Assembly: GCA_023249165.1 (NCBI GenBank) | Contig: JAHFDE010000140.1 | Location: 1-5,395, forward strand | Length of the DNA stretch: 5,395 bases | Origin: Candidatus Methylomirabilota bacterium | Lineage (GTDB): Bacteria; Methylomirabilota; Methylomirabilia; Methylomirabilales; CSP1-5 | Reading direction: 5' to 3' | In this document: positions 1 to 5,395 of the stretch, in pieces | Numbering within the stretch: position 1 is the stretch's first letter | Layout of the letters: every line of letters begins with the position of its first letter | Program-made: the position numbers and the translations under genes | The notes under the pieces: generated by a model | The model's input: the letters and a program-made list of their open reading frames with translations, nothing else | Database searches by the model: none | Told to the model about the DNA's origin: nothing

Positions 1-311
1 ACCAAGGGGTCCGGCCAGGGGTTCTCGAGGCGGTGGACGGCTCCCACCGGGATGACGGCAGACTCGAGAGGCAAGAGCTCCAGTACCTGGTTGCTGATCA
101 CGACACGAGCCCTGCCCGAGACAACAACCCAGTGCTCGCTCCGGCAACGGTGAAATTGGAGACTCAGGCGATGGCCGGGCCTGACTTCAATGACTTTTAC
201 CTTATACCCTAGCCCTTCGGTCAACACGGTCCACCTGCCCCAGGGACGCTCTGTGGCCTGGGTTCGTACACGAACCTCATCCATATCCATAATGGGACAG
301 TCTTCCGTCAT
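1..311 (-). CDS. Stand-alone cupin, phosphomannose isomerase type II C-terminal domain family (3' end cut by window edge)
   Basis: The 103 visible residues match the cupin that forms the C-terminal domain of bifunctional type II mannose-6-phosphate isomerase/mannose-1-phosphate guanylyltransferases. Family knowledge suggests interconversion of fructose-6-P and mannose-6-P in the cytoplasm. Visible signatures are RPWG (residues 22-25), GYKVK (35-39), PGHRLSLQ (45-52), the metal-site segment QFHRCRSEHW (52-61: Q52, H54, E59, H60), and a second cupin motif P88-x-G90-xx-H93-xxx-N97. No nucleotidyltransferase domain precedes it: an in-frame TAA sits directly before the ATG at 311, so this is a free-standing cupin. 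The start is uncertain. ATG 311 has no clear Shine-Dalgarno, and in-frame ATGs at 290 and 284 would still keep every motif. It begins 29 bp after the mutase stop, which suggests co-transcription. The C-terminus lies outside the window. The family is clear, but isomerase activity of the isolated domain is inferred. Confidence 0.88.
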   Translation of the reverse strand, partial: MTEDCPIMDMDEVRVRTQATERPWGRWTVLTEGLGYKVKVIEVRPGHRLSLQFHRCRSEHWVVVSGRARVVISNQVLELLPLESAVIPVGAVHRLENPWPDPL

Positions 312-340
312 TTACGCGTACACGGGCCGCCGAAGTGCAC

Positions 341-1789
341 TCAACCTTCATTACTGCATTTTGCAAGCAGGTCTTCCATAAATGACCGATAACTGTTCAT
401 CAACGCCTCATTCGCAGCCTCAAAACGCAGGATCAGGGCCGGCTCTGTATTGCTCGCCCTGATCAATCCCCACCCGTTCTTGCCGGTCAGCCGAAGTCCG
501 TCTAGCGTGACGACGTGCGTCGTTTCCTGCTGGAGTTCCGCGGGCATGTTGCCATTCCCCACCAGGAATGAAGCCGTTTCCGCGAGACGACGGACAATTG
601 TATGCTTCTGTTCTTCGGGACAGAACACCCGGATCTCCGGGGTCGCAACCCACGGTGGCAGATCCCTCAACAGGTATGAAAAGCGCACTTCCGGATCCTC
701 CCGCCTGGCAGCATCCAGGATTTCGATGAGGCGACAGGTGGCATACATGCCATCATCAAATCCATAGTAGCGGTCGGCAAAGAAGAAATGCCCGCTCATC
801 TCGCCAGCCAGCAGGGCCCCTGTCTCTCGCATCCTCGCCTTGATCAGCGAATGGCCGGTCCGCGACATCATCGGAGTCCCCCCCCGACTCTTGACCTCAT
901 CAAAGAACAATTGGGAACATTTCACATCGCCTATACATGTCGCCCCGGCCTTGTCCCTGAGGACCTGCCCGGCGTAGAGGATCAACAGCCGGTCGCCCCA
1001 CACCACCTCTCCGCACTCGTCCACGACCCCCAATCGGTCGGCGTCTCCGTCATAGGCCACCCCCAGGTCCGCCTCAGATTCCCGCACGGCCCGCCGCAGA
1101 TCGGCGAGATTGGCGGGGACTGTTGGATCCGGGTGGTGATGTGGAAATAGACCGTCCGGCTTACAATGCAGCTCCACCACGTCACACCCCAATATCCGCA
1201 AGAGACGCGGGGCGACGAGAGACGCCGTGCCATTTCCGGCATCCACAACAATTTTGATTGGGCTCTTTATCCGTCCTCCGGGTCGCAAATGCCGAAACCG
1301 CGCGCTCAGACAATCAAGGTAGGGCGGGATCGCGTCGCATTCCCGGCGTCTCCCTCGATTCGCGGATTCGTAGAACGCCCCCTCCTCGACAGCCCCTCGA
1401 ATCTCCTGAATCTGCCCTTCGTATAGGGCGTGCGTTCTCCTGCACATCTTGAACCCATTAAACTCGGGAGGATTATGGCTCCCCGTAACGATAACGCCTC
1501 CCGCAGCCGGATGTTGATGAAGATAAAAATAGACTACGGGGGTGGGGACGACCCCAAGATCAACAACATCCCACCCGGTGGCGACGATCCCCTCGATGAC
1601 CGCCGCTGCCAGACGTGGAGAACTTCGCCGGACATCCCGGCCGACGGCCACGGGACCCTTCGGGAGTTCCTCCTCCCATCTTCTGAGCACGGTGCCAAAG
1701 GCCTTCCCGACGGCCGCCGCAACCTCCTCGTTCAGGTCCGGGCCCACAATGCCCCGGATATCGTAGCTCCGAAAAATGGCAGGATTCAT
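341..1789 (-). CDS. Phosphomannomutase/phosphoglucomutase (alpha-D-phosphohexomutase family)
   Basis: This 482-residue cytoplasmic enzyme belongs to the AlgC/ManB-type phosphohexomutases, which convert mannose-6-P to mannose-1-P and often glucose-6-P to glucose-1-P, feeding GDP-mannose and other nucleotide sugars. All four active-site loops are present in order: FRSYDIRG near the N-terminus (6-13); the phosphoserine loop TGSHNP (102-107, catalytic Ser104); the Mg2+-binding DGDADR (247-252); the sugar-specificity loop GEMSGH (329-334); and the phosphate-binding RASNTEP (444-450). Length is typical of the family (about 450-490), so the gene looks intact. The ATG at 1789 is supported by AGGAG at 1799-1803, 9 nt upstream. 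The gene follows lptD after a repeat-filled 101-bp gap and precedes the isomerase-type cupin by 29 bp, which together make two successive steps towards mannose-1-P. The GEMSGH loop is shared by dual-specificity enzymes, so mannose versus glucose preference cannot be settled from sequence. Confidence 0.95.
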   Translation of the reverse strand: MNPAIFRSYDIRGIVGPDLNEEVAAAVGKAFGTVLRRWEEELPKGPVAVGRDVRRSSPRLAAAVIEGIVATGWDVVDLGVVPTPVVYFYLHQHPAAGGVIVTGSHNPPEFNGFKMCRRTHALYEGQIQEIRGAVEEGAFYESANRGRRRECDAIPPYLDCLSARFRHLRPGGRIKSPIKIVVDAGNGTASLVAPRLLRILGCDVVELHCKPDGLFPHHHPDPTVPANLADLRRAVRESEADLGVAYDGDADRLGVVDECGEVVWGDRLLILYAGQVLRDKAGATCIGDVKCSQLFFDEVKSRGGTPMMSRTGHSLIKARMRETGALLAGEMSGHFFFADRYYGFDDGMYATCRLIEILDAARREDPEVRFSYLLRDLPPWVATPEIRVFCPEEQKHTIVRRLAETASFLVGNGNMPAELQQETTHVVTLDGLRLTGKNGWGLIRASNTEPALILRFEAANEALMNSYRSFMEDLLAKCSNEG

Positions 1790-1808
1790 GGTTCGAAGCT
1801 CCTAGTCC

Positions 1809-1883
1809 GTCATTAGTGATTAGTGAATGGTGATTGGTGAGTGCCGTCAGTAACCACGTCACCATTCACTCGTCACCATTCAC
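1809..1883. repeat. Two facing arrays of GTGANTR-like 7-bp tandem repeats forming an inverted repeat
   Basis: On the plus strand, positions 1809-1843 read as five consecutive 7-mers: GTCATTA, GTGATTA, GTGAATG, GTGATTG and GTGAGTG. On the minus strand, 1883-1856 read as four more: GTGAATG, GTGACGA, GTGAATG and GTGACGT. The two arrays point at each other. Positions 1822-1833 and 1859-1870 are a perfect 12-bp inverted repeat, and 1835-1838 with 1853-1856 can add four pairs inside it, leaving a 14-nt loop. The second minus-strand copy (1873-1883) could also pair with the left arm, so the hairpin has alternative registers. The arrays fill most of the lptD-mutase gap and stop just short of the mutase Shine-Dalgarno. 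No T-run follows on either strand, so this is not a standard rho-independent terminator. It resembles short tandem heptanucleotide (STRR-like) or REP-like dispersed elements. Function is unknown; mRNA stabilisation or attenuation are possibilities. Confidence 0.85.
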
Positions 1884-1890
1884 CGCGGTT

Positions 1891-4074
1891 CTACCGTTTT
1901 GACGGGGCAGTCAAGAGCTCAAAGTTCAATCGCACATCGTTCTTAGGATCGCTTGGATTGTCCGTATCCCGATGCGTGTAAATGAGATTTATGGCCCAAC
2001 AGCAGGTCTGGTAAATAAGCCCGACTGTATTCTCCAGAAAGAGTCCCCTCTCTGCATCATACCGGCCCAGGTACGCGAGCCGGGTACCTTCCAGGATTGT
2101 CAGGCCCAGCTCGGCGATCACCGCCTCCTGATTCGCGCTCCGCGAGAAGGTGTATCCCAGGCCGAAGGAAGCCACATCCTCATAAGACGCCCTCAGGGTG
2201 GCGTTGCCGGTCTCAACGTCGCCCACGTCTGGATTGAAGCTTCCGCTGAGATCGAGAGACAGGGGCCAGGGCGGGGTAATGCTCATGCGGCCGACGATGT
2301 TGGCCAATTGGCGCTCGGTGGCTTTGGAGAAACCGGGGCGATCGGGGATCGGGACGCGCTCGCCCTTCACCGCCTGTGTAATATCCTCTGCTTGCAACGA
2401 ATTGAGGAAGAGGTCGGAGAAGGTGCGGGTCTGGGGATCCGGCGTCACGCTCGTCGCGAGGGTGATCGTGAGAAAGTCGAAGCGTTGGCGACCCCCCTCG
2501 GGCGTCTGCACACTGGCGGAGAGGCGATTCGTCAGGGAGAGAAAGAAACGATTCTGTGGACTGATGAAGTCCGTGCCGTCCAGTTGAGGAATATCATCCT
2601 GGGTCACCTCCGGAATGTACAAATATCCGATGGACGACTCTACCGTATGCCGGATGGCCCGCAGACGCTCCCCCTCCACGGGAAAGGTCCGAAACAGGCG
2701 CGAGGAGAATTCGGCGCCCGCTTCGACCAGTTCGCGGGTGACTGGGTCGCTCTCGATGTCCTGTGCCCCCCGGCTGTAGGCCGTCTCGCGAAAGCCGACC
2801 CTTGGTGTCGCGGTCATAAAGCTCGTTAACGCGATGGGAAGCGAGAGGCTCGGATGCAGATCAAGCCGCGACACACTGATCGCATTCTTCTGGTCGAAAT
2901 AGACAAAAGCGGATTGCTGCTCGAATAACAGAGGGGATTCCTCCCAGAGTGGCTGTGTCAGTGAACTCACCGTCAGTTCAGGGCCCCTGAGCAGAGCGTC
3001 ATCCTGCTCCGGGGCATCCGGCGCTCTGGTCTCATCATACCTCGCGGAAAGAGAAATCGTGTGCCAGGGAAGGGCATAGGTCAGATAGGCGCTCGAGTTA
3101 TTGACCAGGTTGGTCCGTTCACGATAACCGGGAGCAAACTGCTCGGGGAAGTCCGGGTCACTCCGGATATTGATATCCGCCTTTCCGGTCAGGGCGGGAG
3201 CGAAGGTTTGTTCACCCCGGAACGTGACCAGGTACCGGTTTTCCTCGAGCTCGAGGTCATAGAGGTACTGAGCACCCAGCAACCCCTTGCCGCCCTCTAG
3301 CGCATACCGGTATTCCACCGTCGGGCTCGTCCCACGCTCACTTCGGTAGATCACCCCCAAGGTGGCGTCCTGAGAGTCGCTGATGACCCAGAAGAACTGC
3401 TCTCCGACAATGGTGCCCTCTTGAGAATTCTGACCGAAAGTCGGGGTCAGAAATCCTGTTTGGCGCTCCCCCAGGGGATGTCGAAAGACCGGAAGGTACA
3501 AGGTTGGAATTCCCTTGACCCAGAAGGCCCCATGGGTCCCCCACGCGAACTCTTCCGGATGAACGGTCACCTCGGTCGCCCGAAACTCCCAGTCATAGGG
3601 AGGAGTCTGGCAGACCGCGCACGAGCTGTACCGCGCCTCTACCAGTCGATAGGTCCGCTCGTCCTCGCGATAGGCTTCTTCGGCGACAAAGGTCGTCGAG
3701 GGCAGGATGAAGCCGTGCGCCTCCCGAATGACCCCCTGCCCTGTGCCATAGTTATAGCGGAGGGAGCTTCCCTGGATTTGATTGCCCCGATCGAAGACGA
3801 GGATCGAACCCCGGGCAACAAAAGTCTCCTCGTCCTGATCCACGTCCACCTCGTCGGCGTATAGGGTCCAATTCTCGCGGGTGATCCGGACATTGCCACG
3901 GGCTGCGAGCAATCGCCCCCCTTCCCTGCTCTCCACGACATCCGCAGTCACCTGAAAAGCGGTAGGGGCGGCCGCGCCGACAGACTGGCCTTTGGCGAGC
4001 GCAGGGGACCCGAATACCAGCAGTGCCAAGACGAGACCCCTGCTCAGGCTGACGAGCGTTCGACCATCTCTCAT
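1891..4074 (-). CDS. lptD: LPS-assembly protein LptD (outer-membrane LPS translocon)
   Basis: LptD is the outer-membrane beta-barrel that, with the lipoprotein LptE, receives LPS from the periplasmic LptA bridge and inserts it into the outer leaflet. From the ATG at 4074 the protein has 727 residues, somewhat shorter than the E. coli protein. It has a signal peptide with a basic n-region, a hydrophobic stretch (LVLALLVFG) and a likely cut after SPALA. An OstA/LptA-like beta-jellyroll follows (about 35-125), then the family-typical segment CxxC-TPPYDW, GIPTLYLPVFRHPLG and TGFLTPTFG (about 152-213). The rest is a long series of beta-strand-like segments forming the barrel. The C-terminal QTCCW (C691-C692) corresponds to the conserved LptD Cys-Cys pair. 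A TTG at 4098 could extend the frame by 8 residues, but GGAG 6 nt before ATG 4074 and a better signal peptide favour the ATG. A sugar-metabolism setting replaces the usual surA neighbour. Confidence 0.95.
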   Translation of the reverse strand: MRDGRTLVSLSRGLVLALLVFGSPALAKGQSVGAAAPTAFQVTADVVESREGGRLLAARGNVRITRENWTLYADEVDVDQDEETFVARGSILVFDRGNQIQGSSLRYNYGTGQGVIREAHGFILPSTTFVAEEAYREDERTYRLVEARYSSCAVCQTPPYDWEFRATEVTVHPEEFAWGTHGAFWVKGIPTLYLPVFRHPLGERQTGFLTPTFGQNSQEGTIVGEQFFWVISDSQDATLGVIYRSERGTSPTVEYRYALEGGKGLLGAQYLYDLELEENRYLVTFRGEQTFAPALTGKADINIRSDPDFPEQFAPGYRERTNLVNNSSAYLTYALPWHTISLSARYDETRAPDAPEQDDALLRGPELTVSSLTQPLWEESPLLFEQQSAFVYFDQKNAISVSRLDLHPSLSLPIALTSFMTATPRVGFRETAYSRGAQDIESDPVTRELVEAGAEFSSRLFRTFPVEGERLRAIRHTVESSIGYLYIPEVTQDDIPQLDGTDFISPQNRFFLSLTNRLSASVQTPEGGRQRFDFLTITLATSVTPDPQTRTFSDLFLNSLQAEDITQAVKGERVPIPDRPGFSKATERQLANIVGRMSITPPWPLSLDLSGSFNPDVGDVETGNATLRASYEDVASFGLGYTFSRSANQEAVIAELGLTILEGTRLAYLGRYDAERGLFLENTVGLIYQTCCWAINLIYTHRDTDNPSDPKNDVRLNFELLTAPSKR

Positions 4075-4080
4075 GGCGGT

Positions 4081-4084
4081 CTCC
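4081..4084 (-). promoter_or_regulatory. Shine-Dalgarno of lptD that decides its start
   Basis: GGAG on the minus strand lies 6 nt before the ATG at 4074. The alternative TTG start at 4098 is upstream of this site and has no comparably good ribosome-binding sequence, so the ATG is preferred. A short CCGG-CTG-CCGG hairpin could form just upstream and overlap the site. It is small and may not matter. Confidence 0.65.
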
Positions 4085-4192
4085 GGCAGCCGGCACAAGT
4101 CGGTGGCAGCGATCTCGCTTGCTCCGCCAGATCCTCCCGCAGCATTGCGTGTGCATCGGGAGCCTCGCGACCCCCCGGCGGGAAGAGTCTAT

Positions 4193-4221
4193 CTCATACA
4201 CCGAACGGCGTGATCTTGCAA
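4193..4221 (-). promoter_or_regulatory. Candidate sigma70-like promoter upstream of lptD
   Basis: On the minus strand, TTGCAA (4221-4216) and TATGAG (4198-4193) are separated by exactly 17 nt. Each matches its consensus hexamer at four of six positions. Initiation here would give a leader of roughly 110 nt before the lptD ATG. The site lies in the 252-bp gap 4075-4326, which holds no convincing gene, and this gap is the longest in the window. Hexamers of this quality occur by chance, and the promoter consensus of this organism is unknown, so this is a proposal only. No rho-independent terminator for the upstream gene is visible in the gap, so read-through into lptD is also possible. Confidence 0.3.
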
Positions 4222-4326
4222 CCAGGATTGTGTTCGACAAGCGTCTGACTCCGTGACGGCGGCCATTTCAACCCCACACCGCCGATGCGCGCCCCAAGCT
4301 CCGGCGAAATTCCCTTTCCTCCCTTG

Positions 4327-5013
4327 CTATCTGTCCTTCTTTGTCTCCTCCGTCAGATCCCCAAGACTTTCGATGGCAACCCACTCCTCTCGTATCGGAT
4401 AGCCGAAAACCTTATGTCCGGTCTTCACGGCGGCGCCGATCAGGTCGGGCATGTCGAAAAACTCATCCTTCGGCACGAGGCTGAGGACATCCGGACTCAC
4501 CACGTAAATGCCACAATTGATATGGAACGGCAACCTGGGACGCTCCTCGATTGCGCGGATTCTTCCCCCATCCATCTGCACGACCCCGTAGGGAACGACG
4601 TGTTCATACGGGCGGATGCCGACGGTGATCGCCGCAGCCTCCTTCAGGTGCGTCTGGTAGAACTCCTGAAAGTCCAGCTTTGTCATAATGTCGGCATTCA
4701 TGACCAACACCGGCTCTGACAGTTCAAAGCGATCGCGGATCAAACGAAGAGGGCCTGCTGTCCCGAGCCGTTTGTCCTCCCGAGAATACTGGATGTTCAC
4801 CCCGAACTGCCTCCCGTCCTGGAAGTAGACCTGGATCAGCTCGGCTCGATATCCCACGGCCAGGTAGATATCACTCACACCGTGCCGCTTCAGATTCTCG
4901 ACCAGGATTTCCAGTATCGGCCGCTCCCCGACAGGGATAAGAGGCTTCGGGACGGCGAACGTCAGTGGGCGTAGCCGTGTTCCCAGCCCGCCAGCAAGAA
5001 TGATAGCCTTCAT
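4327..5013 (-). CDS. Sugar-1-phosphate nucleotidyltransferase (NDP-sugar pyrophosphorylase)
   Basis: This 228-residue cytoplasmic enzyme should couple a sugar-1-phosphate to an NTP, releasing pyrophosphate and an NDP-sugar. The N-terminus carries the hallmark GGLGTRLRPLT (8-18) and PKPLIPVGERP (22-32) of the Rossmann-like NTP_transferase fold, followed by VGYRAE (53-58), GTAGPL (84-89) and the Mg2+-binding NAD (106-108, D108). Length matches single-domain members such as HddC-like or mannose-1-P guanylyltransferase-like enzymes; there is no C-terminal hexapeptide or CBS domain. Two usually conserved positions differ: EERP (156-159) in place of EEKP, and WVAIE (211-215) in place of the W-x-D-I/T-G motif that supplies a second metal ligand in RmlA-type enzymes. 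Its ATG abuts the TAA of the upstream SDR gene (TAAATG), with GGGAGG about 12 nt upstream, so the two are probably translationally coupled. Base and sugar cannot be read from sequence: GDP-mannose or an activated amino or deoxy sugar are candidates. Confidence 0.9.
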   Translation of the reverse strand: MKAIILAGGLGTRLRPLTFAVPKPLIPVGERPILEILVENLKRHGVSDIYLAVGYRAELIQVYFQDGRQFGVNIQYSREDKRLGTAGPLRLIRDRFELSEPVLVMNADIMTKLDFQEFYQTHLKEAAAITVGIRPYEHVVPYGVVQMDGGRIRAIEERPRLPFHINCGIYVVSPDVLSLVPKDEFFDMPDLIGAAVKTGHKVFGYPIREEWVAIESLGDLTEETKKDR

Positions 5014-5395
5014 TTAGATGTGATACCTCCCGGACTCATCCAGATGTCCTGACTCCTGAAACCAGGCAATGGTCTGTTTCAGGCCTTCATCCAGTGAATA
5101 CTGCGGCCGCCAGCCCAGGAGGCGGTGGGCCTTTGCATTGTTGCAGCAGAGGCGACGGACCTCACTGCTCCCAGGGCGCAGCCGCTGCTCATCACTGAGG
5201 ATTTCTATATTACCGTCAATCAGGGCGGCAATTTTCTTCGCCAGATCGCCGATCGATATTTCCCCGCCGGTTCCAATGTTCACGACCTCGCCTATGGCCC
5301 CGTCTACCTCTGCGATGCGGATCAGACCGCCCACGGTGTCCTTGACAAAGGTGAAGTCGCGAGTTGGCGACGTCGCTCCAAGCGACACTTTCCCC
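5014..5395 (-). CDS. C-terminal part of an extended SDR nucleotide-sugar dehydratase/epimerase, LegB-like (5' end outside window)
   Basis: The visible 126 residues form the C-terminal substrate-binding part of an NAD-dependent extended SDR that acts on a nucleotide sugar in the cytoplasm. Recognisable segments are RDFTFVKDTVGG, GEVVNIGTGGEISIGDLAKKI, the stretch DEQRLRPGSSEV whose RPxxSEV arginine typically contacts the nucleotide, and KAHRLLGWRP followed by LDEGLKQTIAWF. This pattern is closest, from memory, to LegB-type NAD-dependent 4,6-dehydratases of legionaminic acid and related amino-sugar pathways. GDP-mannose 4,6-dehydratases and UDP-glucose epimerases share much of it. The reading frame stays open to the window edge (Gly-Lys precede a GTG at 5388), so that GTG is internal and not a start. 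The Rossmann domain with its NAD-binding glycines and the YxxxK active site lie beyond 5395. It ends with TAA touching the ATG of the nucleotidyltransferase, which indicates an operon. SDR assignment is firm; the LegB subtype is an inference. Confidence 0.88.
   Translation of the reverse strand, partial: GKVSLGATSPTRDFTFVKDTVGGLIRIAEVDGAIGEVVNIGTGGEISIGDLAKKIAALIDGNIEILSDEQRLRPGSSEVRRLCCNNAKAHRLLGWRPQYSLDEGLKQTIAWFQESGHLDESGRYHI

Noticed and set aside
190..381. Short plus-strand open frame over the cupin and mutase ends
   Set aside because: It is antisense to the conserved cupin coding sequence and crosses the intergenic gap. No ribosome-binding site or domain supports it.
788..1150. Plus-strand open frame opposite the phosphomannomutase
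   Set aside because: It is antisense to conserved mutase motifs, has low-complexity Pro/His-rich content and shows no family resemblance.
1809..1883. CRISPR array
   Set aside because: The unit is a 7-bp tandem repeat without spacers, and no cas genes are nearby.
1972..2829. Long plus-strand open frame (285 codons) opposite lptD
   Set aside because: It lies wholly antisense to a well-supported lptD in GC-rich DNA, where long mirror frames are common. Its translation shows no recognisable domain.
4075..4098. Extended lptD start at TTG 4098
   Set aside because: The ATG at 4074 has a well-placed GGAG and gives a cleaner signal peptide. The extra eight residues add nothing recognisable.
3752..4240. 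Minus-strand open frame overlapping the lptD 5' end and its upstream gap
   Set aside because: It runs in another frame through the lptD signal peptide and OstA coding region. The Arg/Gly-rich translation looks like out-of-frame noise.
4244..4326. GC-rich inverted repeats after the nucleotidyltransferase stop as a terminator
   Set aside because: The possible stems (for example CGGCGG with CCGCCG) have long loops and no T-run follows, so a rho-independent terminator is not supported.
4327..4400. Frameshift at the C-terminus of the nucleotidyltransferase to explain the missing D-I-G motif
   Set aside because: Neither alternative frame restores a recognisable W-x-D-I/T-G motif, and the current frame still aligns as W-V-A-I-E, so substitution is more likely than a frameshift.

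Overview
The window is a GC-rich stretch of a Gram-negative (diderm) bacterial chromosome. All five recognisable genes lie on the minus strand, so transcription runs from high to low coordinates. The outer membrane is implied by a complete LptD, the lipopolysaccharide (LPS) transport protein that inserts LPS into the outer leaflet. The codon use, the GC richness and the GTGANTR-type heptad repeats fit lineages such as NC10/Methylomirabilota, Nitrospirota or related environmental groups. That placement is only an impression and the sequence here does not prove it.

In transcription order: (1) 5395-5014, the C-terminal part of an extended short-chain dehydrogenase/reductase (SDR) that resembles LegB-type NAD-dependent nucleotide-sugar 4,6-dehydratases. 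(2) 5013-4327, a compact sugar-1-phosphate nucleotidyltransferase whose ATG directly follows the SDR stop codon. (3) A 252-bp non-coding gap (4075-4326) with a tentative sigma70-like promoter. (4) 4074-1891, lptD with a signal peptide, an OstA domain and the C-terminal Cys-Cys pair. (5) A 101-bp gap (1790-1890) almost filled by two facing arrays of 7-bp repeats that together form an inverted repeat. (6) 1789-341, a complete phosphomannomutase/phosphoglucomutase. (7) 311 to beyond position 1, a free-standing cupin homologous to the C-terminal domain of type II phosphomannose isomerases, cut by the window edge.

The genes fit a surface-polysaccharide or LPS programme. The cupin (mannose-6-P isomerase type), the mutase (Man-6-P to Man-1-P) and possibly the nucleotidyltransferase could supply an activated hexose such as GDP-mannose. 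The SDR would modify a nucleotide sugar, and LptD would export the finished LPS. The order is unlike the enterobacterial lptD-surA-pdxA arrangement.

I see no RNA genes, transposons, CRISPR arrays or integration sites. I also see no clear sign of a new multi-gene system. The observations most worth a second look are the heptad inverted repeat between lptD and the mutase, the cysteine layout of LptD, and the altered active-site positions in the nucleotidyltransferase.
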